Source: an uncultured Planctomycetaceae bacterium
GTDB taxonomy: Bacteria; Planctomycetota; Planctomycetia; Planctomycetales; Planctomycetaceae
Assembly (NCBI GenBank): GCA_903858815.1
Contig: CAIOKE010000202.1
Coordinates: 1 to 34,340, forward strand
DNA length: 34,340 nt
Reading direction: 5' to 3'
Shown one piece after another: positions 1 through 8,753 of this stretch (position 1 is its first letter; the number at the start of each line of letters is the position of its first letter). Made by a program: the position numbers and the translations under genes. The notes beneath the pieces are model-generated. The model was not told the origin of the DNA and searched no databases. It saw nothing but the letters and a program-made list of their open reading frames with translations.

Positions 1-1404
1 ATGCGGGCAGTCAGACTGTGTTGTGTGGTGGAGTGGCTGTGTGCGGCGCTGATTTCGGTGTTGGTGTCGGCTGCGGTTGTGCATGCGGCTGAGCGTCCGA
101 ATGTGATCCTTGTGATGGCCGACGATCAGGGCTGGGGTGACACGGGTTACAACGGCCATCCGCAGTTGAAGACTCCGCATCTGGATGCGATGGCAGCGGC
201 CGGGCTGCGACTGGATCGGTTTTATACAGCGCACTTCAATTGTTCGCCGACGCGTGCCAGCGTCATGACGGGTCGTCATCCGCATCGGATGGGCACGTTT
301 TCTCCGGGGCGTTCGATTCGAGCCGAGGAGTTGACGGTGGCAAAGGTACTGCAGGGGGCGGGTTACGCGACCGGTCATTTTGGCAAGTGGCATCTGAACG
401 GGAAGAACGGTGATCGCAACACGAAGGTGCTGCCGGGGCGAGCGATCCTGGCGGAGGATCCCTTGTCTCCGGGGAAGCTGGGGTTTGATGAGTGGGTCTC
501 GGCGGACAATTTCTTTGATCTGGATCCGGTATTGGGGCGGAATGGAGTGCCTGAGAAGTTTGAGGGTGATGGTTCTGATGCAGCGATGGGTGAGGCTTTG
601 AAGTTCATCCGTCGGCAGGCTGCTGCGAAACGTCCATTTCTGGCCGTGGTTTGGTTTGGGAATCCGCATGTACCGCATGAAGCGTTGCCTGAGGATCGTC
701 GGCTGTATGTTGATCTTCCGGAGAGTGAACAGAACTACTACGGAGAGATCACGGGGATTGATCGCAATGTGGGGCGTTTGCGTGCGGAGCTGCGAGAGTT
801 GCAGGTCGCTGAGAATACTCTGGTGTGGTACTGCAGTGACAACGGCGGCGCTGCTGGTCCTCGTTCAACCGGCAATCTGCGTGGATCCAAGGGGACGTTG
901 TGGGAGGGTGGGTTACGTGTACCGGGGCTGGTGGAGTGGCCGGCTCGAATTCGGCAACCGGCTGTCAGTGACCTGCCCTGTTCGACACTGGATATTTATT
1001 CGACGGTGCTGGCGGCTACGGGGGCAGTGCCTGGGAAACAGATTGAGCCGCTGGATGGTGTCAACCTGCTGCCGTTGTTTGACGGTCAGATGTCGGCGAG
1101 GGGGAAAGCGATTCCGTTTGTCGCGATGATCAATACGGCAGGTTCGCATGCTGCACTGCTGGACTGGCCGTGGAAGCTGCATGAGAATCCGCGGTCTGGT
1201 GCTGGCAGGAAGAAGTCCGGTGATGGTGGTCCAGTGGAACCATTGATGTTGTTTGATGTGCAGGCTGATCCTCGGGAAACAAAGAATCTGGCCAGCGAGC
1301 AGACGGAGCGTGTGCAGCGAATGACTGCGGAGTTGAGGGCCTGGAAGCGTTCGGTGCTGCACAGTCTTGACGGTGGGGATTACGGTCCGGAGTCTGTTCA
1401 GTGA
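1..1404 (+). CDS. Secreted sulfatase (arylsulfatase A-like, family S1)
   Basis: Predicted to hydrolyse sulfate esters, probably on polysaccharides, outside the cytoplasm. The 467-residue protein opens with a signal peptide (hydrophobic stretch about 11-29, AAA-type cleavage near 30). The metal-binding DD lies at 41-42 in the MADDQGWGD motif. The formylglycine signature CSPTR starts at C81, so activity needs maturation of that Cys. Later S1 motifs are GKWHL, SDNGG and a Lys/EGG.RVP segment. The length is normal for the family. The ATG is the first base of the window, so a longer upstream start cannot be excluded, although the signal peptide looks complete. The stop overlaps the start of the next sulfatase by 4 bases, which implies cotranscription and translational coupling. 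The substrate cannot be told from sequence. Confidence 0.93.
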   Translation: MRAVRLCCVVEWLCAALISVLVSAAVVHAAERPNVILVMADDQGWGDTGYNGHPQLKTPHLDAMAAAGLRLDRFYTAHFNCSPTRASVMTGRHPHRMGTFSPGRSIRAEELTVAKVLQGAGYATGHFGKWHLNGKNGDRNTKVLPGRAILAEDPLSPGKLGFDEWVSADNFFDLDPVLGRNGVPEKFEGDGSDAAMGEALKFIRRQAAAKRPFLAVVWFGNPHVPHEALPEDRRLYVDLPESEQNYYGEITGIDRNVGRLRAELRELQVAENTLVWYCSDNGGAAGPRSTGNLRGSKGTLWEGGLRVPGLVEWPARIRQPAVSDLPCSTLDIYSTVLAATGAVPGKQIEPLDGVNLLPLFDGQMSARGKAIPFVAMINTAGSHAALLDWPWKLHENPRSGAGRKKSGDGGPVEPLMLFDVQADPRETKNLASEQTERVQRMTAELRAWKRSVLHSLDGGDYGPESVQ

Positions 1405-3032
1405 GGGACTGTGTCGTGACCAGCCTGCTGCAGATCTGTGCCACGGTCAGTGGATGGAGTTGGACGTTGCTGCTGTCCGGCTGGCTGTGCAGCACGGTGG
1501 CAGCGTCGGACCGACCGCCGAATGTGGTGCTGTTTGTTGTGGATGATCTGGGCTGGCGTGATCTGCAGTGTTATGGCAGTGCGTTTCATCAGACGCCGCG
1601 GATTGATGAGTTTGCGGCTGCAGGAGTGCGTTTTACGCAGGCGTATGCGTCCTGCCATGTGTGTTCGCCGACGCGGGCCAGTCTGCTGACGGGGCGGTAC
1701 CCTGCGCGGCTGGGTCTGACAGACTGGTTACCGGGGCGAAAGGACTTTGCGTTTCAGAAGCTGCGGAACGTTTCGACAATTCCGCATCTGCCACTGTCTG
1801 AGGTGACATTGGCCGAGGCGTTGCGGGAGCATGGTTATCGAACGGCCCATATTGGAAAGTGGCATCTGGGTGAGGATCCGCACGGCCCGTTGCAGCAGGG
1901 ATTTGACGTGCGTGTACCGGCGTGGAACAAGGGCTGGCCGAAGGTGGGATTTCACGCGCCGTTCGAACTGAAGGGTCTGGCTGACAAACCGGGCGACTAT
2001 CTGACGGATCGTCTGACGGATGAGGCTGAGAAGTTTATTGAGCAGCAGCGGGGCGGGCCGTTTTTTTTGTATTTTTCGCATTTTGCGGTGCATGATCCGA
2101 TCGAGGGGCGAGCCGATCTGGTGGGGTATTACGAGCATCGTCGTGCGGGGTTGGCGGGGACGTCAGTGGCGCAGGGACCGGCTTTTATTCTGGAGGGCAA
2201 TCCCGACGATGCGGCTCCGTTATCCCGCGACGCACTGACGGGCATGCTGCAGCGGCCGGCGTGGCAGGAGCATCGTGTCCTGCCGCAGCGGACGGTTCGG
2301 ATTCGTCAGCAGCAGGACAACGTCCAGTTTGCGGCGATGATGGGGGCACTGGACGAAAGTTTTGGCCGGATCGTGGATTGTCTGCGGCGCTCTGGTCTGA
2401 CGCAGAACACCGTGGTGATTCTGTGTTCGGACAATGGCGGCATGTCAGCGGCGAATTTCGGTCGCCCTGCACGCAAGATCGCAGCCGACCAGCTGGATAC
2501 CGCGTACTCGACATCAAATCTGCCGCTGCGTGGGGGCAAGGGGTGGTTGTACGAGGGGGGGATACGGGTACCGTTTATTGTGTCAGGTCCGCGTGTCAGG
2601 GGCGGAGGTGTGTGTGACGTCCCTGTGATCAGTAATGATGTGTATCCGACGGTGCTGGAGCTGACCGGTCTGCCGGCTCGCCCGCAGCAGCATGTGGATG
2701 GGGTCAGTCTGGCGGGACTGTTGCGAGATGGTGTTGTGGTACCGGATCGGGATGCGTTGTTCTGGCATTTTCCGCACTACAGCAACCACGGGATGCAGAG
2801 TCCTGCGTGGGCAATTCGTGTGGGTGATGAGAAGCTGATCGAGTATTTTGAGAATGGTACGGTGCAATTGTTTGATTTGCAGGCTGATCCGGGTGAGCAG
2901 CGGGATCTGGCGGCGTTGCGGAGGGACCGTGTTGCTGTGTTGCGTGAGCGATTGTATCGTTGGCGCAGCGAAGTGGGGGCGAAGATGCCGGGTGCGAATC
3001 CGGAGTATCGCGAGACGGCGGAAATCCGGTAA
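1401..3032 (+). CDS. Secreted sulfatase (second of an overlapping pair)
   Basis: A second S1-type sulfatase, 543 residues, with an N-terminal hydrophobic signal (about 20-36). Asp-Asp is at 48-49 in FVVDDLGWRD and the formylglycine site CSPTR starts at C88. The motifs GKWHLGEDPHGP, SDNGG and GGKGWLYEGGIRVP follow. The start is GTG at 1401 within the GTGA overlap with the preceding stop; an in-frame GTG at 1416 is an alternative that also keeps the signal peptide. The two enzymes differ clearly from one another (different spacing and a longer insert around 180-290 here). They therefore look like complementary activities rather than a recent duplication. No terminator is obvious immediately downstream. 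Confidence 0.92.
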   Translation: MRDCVVTSLLQICATVSGWSWTLLLSGWLCSTVAASDRPPNVVLFVVDDLGWRDLQCYGSAFHQTPRIDEFAAAGVRFTQAYASCHVCSPTRASLLTGRYPARLGLTDWLPGRKDFAFQKLRNVSTIPHLPLSEVTLAEALREHGYRTAHIGKWHLGEDPHGPLQQGFDVRVPAWNKGWPKVGFHAPFELKGLADKPGDYLTDRLTDEAEKFIEQQRGGPFFLYFSHFAVHDPIEGRADLVGYYEHRRAGLAGTSVAQGPAFILEGNPDDAAPLSRDALTGMLQRPAWQEHRVLPQRTVRIRQQQDNVQFAAMMGALDESFGRIVDCLRRSGLTQNTVVILCSDNGGMSAANFGRPARKIAADQLDTAYSTSNLPLRGGKGWLYEGGIRVPFIVSGPRVRGGGVCDVPVISNDVYPTVLELTGLPARPQQHVDGVSLAGLLRDGVVVPDRDALFWHFPHYSNHGMQSPAWAIRVGDEKLIEYFENGTVQLFDLQADPGEQRDLAALRRDRVAVLRERLYRWRSEVGAKMPGANPEYRETAEIR

Positions 3033-3160
3033 GGTCGCGGAGGGGGTGATAGTGATCGTGCAGATGTGAGACCGAGTGCAGGACGTGGCCAATTGGAGGC
3101 GGGGGGAGGGGGGAATTGTTTTCGAAGTGCAGGCCGTGTGTGCCAAAGAGCGTTGCGTGA

Positions 3161-3330
3161 GCTTCAGCCCTTGTCATTACCCACAAATCCCGCTGTTTGT
3201 GCTCTGGGCTTTCGGAAACCGGTCCTTCAGGCCTGAATCGCAGCCGCGGGCAGAGCAAAAACGAAACAGGCGCTCCGGGGGACCGCCTCGCTTCGTGGGT
3301 CATGGCGAGTTGACTTGCCCGGGCTGAAGC
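3161..3330. repeat. Candidate non-coding interspersed element bounded by a 10-bp inverted repeat
   Basis: The 310-bp gap 3033-3342 holds no convincing gene. Within it, gcttcagccc (3161-3170) is mirrored exactly by gggctgaagc (3321-3330), bounding a 170-bp segment. Inside is a perfect 12-bp palindrome, TTCAGGCCTGAA (3226-3237). GGGCTGAAGCCC-like ends recall dispersed intergenic repeats of planctomycete genomes, but that is from memory and only one copy is visible here. The segment lies between convergent genes, so a role in transcription termination is also possible, although no T-tract follows. Confidence 0.35.
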
Positions 3331-3342
3331 CCAGTCTACGGT

Positions 3343-4284
<942 letters not shown>

Positions 4285-4355
4285 TCAGTATCCGGGCAGG
4301 CTTTTGAAGCGGGTGAAAAGATGACAGAAGCAGTGTCTGCAGGCGGGAGTAAGGG

Positions 4356-5288
4356 TCAGCGTTTTCCCTTGGGGTCAAGGTTTTCACGGATTTCCGCATC
4401 AGAAACGGCTGCCGAATCGACTCCGTGAGTGGGGACGTCAATGCCGGTGATCCAGCAGAGTGCATTGAGGATGGTGCGGCGGAAGTCTTCGTTCTGCCAG
4501 TTTGTGTGAAAGTGTCCGCCGGTGAAGCCAAAGCCTTTTCCGCCATCTGGTCGTTCGACGGCCCACAGCAGGGTTTCCCTGCGACCGGCATTCTGCTGGA
4601 TATGGGGGTATGGTCCGGGTGGATAGACATAGGGGCCGTTGCGTGTTGCATTGGAGGGTACGGCGGCAAGCACCGGAGTGAACTGGACGTTGTTGACAGT
4701 GGTTGGCTGAGCCGTATCGAAGCCTTCGGCGAAACGCATATTGAAGTACCATTCGTCGCGGATTTCGAAAGGTTTGACTCCGCGGCTGATGGGGTGTTCG
4801 GGGAACGATTCGAAGCGTGCGTCCCAGATGGGGTTACAGGACCACTGATGTTCGTAGTGTCCACCGATCCAACGCTGGAATTCCGCACCTCCACGCTCCT
4901 TCGGCACTTCGACTCCGAAGTGCATACAGCCGAATCCGACACCGCGAGCGATCAGTTTTTCGAACAGCTGCAGGCGATTTTCCTGGATGGCTGGGTGACC
5001 ACCGCCACCATCGGAGAAGATGACAACGGCAGCGGCGTCGTCGAATGTGGCTTCGTCCCTGACCCAGCCCATTTCATGTCGTTCGACTTTGAGGTTGGGG
5101 ACTTGCTGGAGTCGTTTTTCGAGGAGGATGGTGCCGGCGCGAAATTCGTGCATCATGGGCGGGTGGCTGGGTTTGCCGGCGATGAGGATCAGTTTGCGAG
5201 GGGCAGAACTGCACGCTGCTGCGCGCAGGGCCGTTGGGCTGACAGCGATCGAGGACAGCAGCAGTCGCAGAAAGGTGGAACGCAGCAT
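4356..5288 (-). CDS. Secreted ThuA-domain protein
   Basis: The 310-residue protein belongs to the ThuA-like (trehalose-utilization) family, which has a class I glutamine-amidotransferase-like fold and is abundant in planctomycetes; its reaction is not established. The N-terminus carries a signal sequence, and AAAC at 23-26 could be a lipobox. Family features are the early strand KLILIAGKPSH, the VVIFSDGGGGHP segment, GVGFGCMHFGVEVP, the HYEHQW block and the C-terminal GGHFHTNW. ATG at 5288 is chosen because GAAGG lies 8 bases upstream and the signal peptide begins there; an upstream TTG (5330) and ATG (5312) are possible. It is followed on the same strand by the esterase and faces the third sulfatase divergently. 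Confidence 0.85.
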   Translation of the reverse strand: MLRSTFLRLLLSSIAVSPTALRAAACSSAPRKLILIAGKPSHPPMMHEFRAGTILLEKRLQQVPNLKVERHEMGWVRDEATFDDAAAVVIFSDGGGGHPAIQENRLQLFEKLIARGVGFGCMHFGVEVPKERGGAEFQRWIGGHYEHQWSCNPIWDARFESFPEHPISRGVKPFEIRDEWYFNMRFAEGFDTAQPTTVNNVQFTPVLAAVPSNATRNGPYVYPPGPYPHIQQNAGRRETLLWAVERPDGGKGFGFTGGHFHTNWQNEDFRRTILNALCWITGIDVPTHGVDSAAVSDAEIRENLDPKGKR

Positions 5289-5373
5289 GGGAAAAACCTT
5301 CGCGGGAACCATCGAAGTGGAATCGGTCAAACGACAGGGTCGTGCGATGGTAATTGATCAGGAAGCGATTGGA

Positions 5374-5471
5374 CAGTTTTCAGCAGGCAGTTTTCAGCAG
5401 GCAGTTCGAGGTAGGCCGTTCGAGGTGGGCAGTGGTTGGTGGGCAGTGGTTGGTGGTTGGTGTACAGTGGT
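5374..5471. repeat. Degenerate heptamer tandem array (14 x 7 bp)
   Basis: This 98-bp stretch divides exactly into fourteen 7-bp units, often paired into 14-mers. CAGTTTT-CAGCAGG occurs twice, then CAGTTCG-AGGTAGG, CCGTTCG-AGGTGGG, CAGTGGT-TGGTGGG, CAGTGGT-TGGTGGT and TGGTGTA-CAGTGGT. It resembles the short tandemly repeated (heptamer) sequences described from cyanobacteria. It lies between the divergent ThuA and sulfatase genes, ending 48 bp before the sulfatase start, so its unit number could affect promoter spacing. Confidence 0.8.
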
Positions 5472-5519
5472 GGGGGGCCCTGGGTGGGTGTGTGGTGGGT
5501 GAGAGTTGGGAGCGGACTG

Positions 5520-7193
5520 ATGCGTGCTTGGCTGGTGTTGTTGAGTCTGTTTTCGGTGGTGGAGGCGCGTGGAGCGGATGTGGATGTGATGCGTCGTCCG
5601 AATTTTATTTTCATTCTGACGGACGATCAGGGCTGGGGTGACGCGGGGTTTGCCGGTCATCCTTATGTGCGGACTCCGGCGCTGGATCGGTTGAAGCGTG
5701 AGGGGACGTGGCTGCAGCAGTTTTACGTAGCGGCAACAGTGTGTTCGCCCAGTCGTACGGCATTTATGACGGGGCAGTATCCAGCGCGGCATGGGATTCA
5801 CGGGCATTTTTCGACGCCGGAGCAGAATCGGTCGCGGGCGATGCCCAACTGGCTGAATCCTGCGGCTCCGATGCTGCCGCGGCTCCTGCGTGGGGCGGGG
5901 TATGCGACAGCACATTTTGGGAAGTGGCATCTGGGGCATGGTGAGGGGGCTCCGCCGCCGAGTGACTATGGTTTTGATGTTTCGAAAGTGGTCAATGGAA
6001 GTGGTCCGAGGCTCGGGGATGAAAGCGTGGAGTCTTATTTTCGAGCGAAGTCTACGGCGCAGATTATGGACGAGACGATTGCCTTTATTCGGGCGAATCG
6101 GGAGCGTCCGTTTTTTTTGAATGCGTGGACGCTGTTGCCGCATGCGAAGCTGGACCCGACTCCTGAGCAGTTGTCTGAGTATGCGGGGTTGCAGCCGCGG
6201 GCTGACGATCCGGCATTTGGCAGCTGGATGCAGAAGTATCTGGGGCAGGCGAAATCGCTGTCGGATCAGATGCAGGTGTATTGTGCTTCGCTGTCTGATC
6301 TGGACGAGCAGGTGGGGCGTCTGCTGAATGCTTTGGATGAGCTGGGACTGGCTGAGAATACCGTCATTTTTTATTCGAGCGACAATGGTCCTGAGGATTA
6401 CCGGGTGGGGAACGCGGCGAACGCGGGATTGGGCAGTCCTGGTGTGCTGCGGGGGCGGAAACGCAGTATGTATGAGGGCGGAATTCGTACGTTTGGTCTG
6501 GTGCGCTGGCCGGGGCATGTTCCTGCCGGGCGCGTGGATGGTGTCAGTGTGACGGGAGCGGTGGATTTTCTGCCGACTGTGTGTGGTCTGGCTGGGGTGG
6601 AGTTACCGGCGGAGCAGGCAGGTGACGGTGAGGATGTCAGTGACATCTGGCTGGGTGCAGAGCGGGAACGTCGCGAGCCGTTGTACTGGGAGTGGTTGTT
6701 TAGTGTGCAGGGTGCGGCGGATGGGTATCAGCCGCCGCCATTAGCGATGCGTTATGGTGACTGGAAGTTGTTTGCGGACCATCGTGGGGAACGGCTGCAA
6801 TTGTTCAACATTGTGGCTGATCCGTCGGAGCAGCGTGATGTGCTTGCAGAGCAACCTGTGCTGGCAGAGCATCTGAAGAAGCGGCTGCTGTCGTGGTCGA
6901 GCGGATTGCCCGCCAGTGGGGCTCGTGAAAAGCTGCTGGCCGAGGGTTTGGGAGTATCGGGTGCTGCAGCGTCAAAAAAGACGGATGCGAGGTCCGGGCC
7001 AAAGGACATCGCGGGCATTCGAGCGGCCGCCCTGAAGCGTTGGGATACCGATCAGGACGGTGAATTGACATTGGATGAATATCGAACGGGATTGAAGCAG
7101 CCTGACGCTGAGCAGCGATTTCAGCGATTTGATGCGAATGGTGATGGTCGTCTGACGCGTGAGGAGTTTGTGGGTGGCTCCGTCGGCAAATGA
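5520..7193 (+). CDS. Secreted sulfatase with C-terminal EF-hand pair
   Basis: S1-type sulfatase, 557 residues. Signal peptide about 1-18, Asp-Asp at 35-36 in LTDDQGWGD, and the formylglycine site CSPSR starting at C75. GKWHLGHGEG, SSDNGPED and a YEGGIRTFGLVRWPG segment follow. After the catalytic domain (ending about residue 470) comes a tail with two EF-hand loops, DTDQDGELTLDE (about 509) and DANGDGRLTREE (about 538). It may therefore bind calcium in addition to the active-site metal. ATG 5520 is chosen because GGGAG sits 7 bases upstream and the signal peptide starts there; the longer reading to 5436 would translate the tandem repeat. Its stop codon is directly adjacent to the stop of the convergent regulator gene. 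Confidence 0.93.
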   Translation: MRAWLVLLSLFSVVEARGADVDVMRRPNFIFILTDDQGWGDAGFAGHPYVRTPALDRLKREGTWLQQFYVAATVCSPSRTAFMTGQYPARHGIHGHFSTPEQNRSRAMPNWLNPAAPMLPRLLRGAGYATAHFGKWHLGHGEGAPPPSDYGFDVSKVVNGSGPRLGDESVESYFRAKSTAQIMDETIAFIRANRERPFFLNAWTLLPHAKLDPTPEQLSEYAGLQPRADDPAFGSWMQKYLGQAKSLSDQMQVYCASLSDLDEQVGRLLNALDELGLAENTVIFYSSDNGPEDYRVGNAANAGLGSPGVLRGRKRSMYEGGIRTFGLVRWPGHVPAGRVDGVSVTGAVDFLPTVCGLAGVELPAEQAGDGEDVSDIWLGAERERREPLYWEWLFSVQGAADGYQPPPLAMRYGDWKLFADHRGERLQLFNIVADPSEQRDVLAEQPVLAEHLKKRLLSWSSGLPASGAREKLLAEGLGVSGAAASKKTDARSGPKDIAGIRAAALKRWDTDQDGELTLDEYRTGLKQPDAEQRFQRFDANGDGRLTREEFVGGSVGK

Positions 7194-7670
7194 CTACGGT
7201 CGGGCGCACAGTTGCAGCAGTTCGCCAATGGTGCGGTGGGACTCGATGGGATGTCTGAGTGGAACAGCGAGATCGATCGTGTAGCGATTCTGTCGCCCGA
7301 CTCGGGTTCGCTGCAGGATGGTTGCTGTTTCCAGCTCGGCGATGATGTGCTGCACAGCTCGTTCGGTGATTCCGACCTGTCGGGAAACTTCGCGCAGCGT
7401 GATGGCGGGGTTCTGGAAGAGCAGTACGAGGACGTGAGCGTGGTTGGTGAGGAATGTCCAGCGGGGATATTCTGGTGCTGCGGTTGTTGTGGGTGCAATG
7501 GTGGCCGTGGGGTTGACTGCGCTGGTTACCGGGGGTGCGGTTGAGCTTGTGGGGGTGCGATCGGGTGTGCTGAGGGGAGCGCGAGGTGTGGGTTTCTGTG
7601 GCTGGTGGGGCACCGGCGTACCGGTCTTTCTGCGATTTTGGCGAGTGAGCAGGGAACGCCGTTTCTTCAC
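7194..7670 (-). CDS. Winged-helix DNA-binding regulator with Pro/Thr-rich N-terminal extension
   Basis: Probable transcription factor of the ArsR/MarR-like winged-helix group, 158 residues. The DNA-binding domain is at about 70-158. [13 protein letters not shown] begins the first helix, [24 protein letters not shown] is the helix-turn-helix (recognition helix about 102-114), and [10 protein letters not shown] is the wing. Residues 1-16 are very basic and 17-66 are Pro/Thr/Ala-rich and probably disordered, an extension not expected in the usual roughly 100-residue family members. The start is GTG at 7670, with AGGAG 9 bases upstream; the reading frame extends further upstream without a better start. 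It ends exactly against the sulfatase stop (no bases between), so regulation of that sulfatase or its neighbours is plausible but unproven. Confidence 0.78.
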   Translation of the reverse strand: MKKRRSLLTRQNRRKTGTPVPHQPQKPTPRAPLSTPDRTPTSSTAPPVTSAVNPTATIAPTTTAAPEYPRWTFLTNHAHVLVLLFQNPAITLREVSRQVGITERAVQHIIAELETATILQRTRVGRQNRYTIDLAVPLRHPIESHRTIGELLQLCARP

Positions 7671-7962
7671 GGTGGGAAGCTCCTGAGTGCACAGACAACA
7701 GACGCTGGAGGGGAGGACACTGCAGTACAGGACTCCAGTGTCCCCTGATGCTGTGCAAAACCTGAGCAACTGTCAACTGAAGCGATATAAAACTCGGGCT
7801 GCCGATGTGTCCTGTGGCGTTTGTGTCGTTGGTGGTTCTGGTGTGGTGTTGTTTCACCACGTAGCGCCTCGGAAAGACACGGAAAAGCGCAAGGGGGGGG
7901 GGCATTTTGAACCACGAATGACACGAATGGTGGTTGTGGCGGGGATGTGGGGGCGGACGCCG
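7671..7962. other. Gene-free spacer with decayed dispersed-repeat sequence and a G10 tract
   Basis: No reading frame here looks coding. The spacer has short related motifs, for example accacg...ggaaagacacggaaaag around 7857-7886 and gaaccacgaatgacacgaatgg around 7909-7930. These recall the ACGAAT/ACGAAA-type intergenic repeats common in planctomycete and verrucomicrobial genomes (recalled, not searched). A run of ten G occurs at 7893-7902, a spot prone to slippage or sequencing error. The promoter of the winged-helix gene presumably lies near 7680-7780, but no clear -35/-10 pair was found. Confidence 0.5.
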
Positions 7963-8010
7963 TGATCAGTGATCAGTAATCAGTAATCAGTAATCAGTAA
8001 TCAGTAATCA
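7963..8010. repeat. Heptamer tandem repeat (TRATCAG, 6.9 copies)
   Basis: Two copies of TGATCAG (7963-7976) are followed by four full and one partial copy of TAATCAG (7977-8010), a near-perfect 7-bp tandem array. It stops 20 bp before the stop codon of the carbonic anhydrase gene, between the winged-helix and carbonic anhydrase genes. Its period equals that of the array at 5374-5471, though the unit sequence differs. The array contains overlapping GATC/TGATCA motifs, but no known protein site is implied. Confidence 0.93.
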
Positions 8011-8030
8011 CGGCAGCAGGCGATTCACTT

Positions 8031-8744
8031 TCAGAGTCCGAGTTCGACGGGAGTTACGAGTCCTGTTTTGAGGTCGTAGACACCGCCGGCGATGATCAGT
8101 TCGCCTGTTTTGAGCAGTCGTCCGATGACGGGTGAAGATTCTGCAAGCAGCAGTGCCTGGTTGCGAACATTCTGAGTCACAGCGGCGGCGAGGTCGGGTT
8201 GATTTCTGATGGCCGGTCGGATGTATTGGAACAGTCCGCTGATCTGGCCGGGGACTTCATCGCCTTTGATGGTCGCGTGGACAGCTCCGCATTGTGTGTG
8301 TCCGAGGACATACAGGACTTTTGCGCCGAGGATGCGGGTGCCGAATTCGAGGCTGCCGATATTTTCACTGCAGGCCACATTTCCGGCGATGCGTGTGACG
8401 AACAGATCTCCGAAGCCCTGATCGAAGACGATTTCAATGGGGACTCGGGAGTCAGCGCAGCCAAGGAAGGCGGCGAAGGGCTTCTGCCCTTCTGCCAACT
8501 CCTGAACTCGCTTCATATCCCGATGTTCGGCCAGCGGTTTTCCGGTTGCAAAGCGCTGATTGCCGTCGTACAGCTTTTTGAGGGCATCGGATGGGGCGAT
8601 GTCGGGGGCGGAAGCTGGAGAAGCGGCGGAGGCAGCCGCCTGATGTCGGAGCCAGCCGGTGGCGGCGCAGTTGGCGGCGGCGAGGCCCTGTCCGAGGAAC
8701 GCCCGTCGGCCGTGTGTGTAGTGTTGTGTGATTCGGGGGCACAG
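8031..8744 (-). CDS. Beta-carbonic anhydrase with Tat signal; no canonical start codon
   Basis: Interconverts CO2 and bicarbonate. Read from the only near-usual start (CTG at 8744) it has 237 residues. A Tat-type signal follows: RR at 13-14 in GRRAFLGQGL, then an Ala-rich hydrophobic stretch. The helix DALKKLYDGNQRF leads into the catalytic domain. Zinc ligands are C96 (in CADSR), H149 and C152 (in GHTQCGA), with the Asp98/Arg100 dyad, typical of beta-class enzymes. Between the TGA of the upstream transporter (8754-8756, same frame) and the RR pair there is no ATG, GTG or TTG. The first ATG (8516) would delete the signal and conserved N-terminal helix. GTGA, overlapping the transporter stop, lies 9 bases before the CTG and may serve as SD. 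The Tat signal suggests action outside the cytoplasm. Confidence 0.85.
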   Translation of the reverse strand: MCPRITQHYTHGRRAFLGQGLAAANCAATGWLRHQAAASAASPASAPDIAPSDALKKLYDGNQRFATGKPLAEHRDMKRVQELAEGQKPFAAFLGCADSRVPIEIVFDQGFGDLFVTRIAGNVACSENIGSLEFGTRILGAKVLYVLGHTQCGAVHATIKGDEVPGQISGLFQYIRPAIRNQPDLAAAVTQNVRNQALLLAESSPVIGRLLKTGELIIAGGVYDLKTGLVTPVELGL

Positions 8745-8753
8745 GACTGGTTT

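Noticed and set aside
5436-5519. Upstream extension of the third sulfatase to an ATG at 5436
   Set aside because: It would translate the heptamer repeat into Gly/Trp/Val-rich sequence ahead of a normal signal peptide; ATG 5520 has a good SD.
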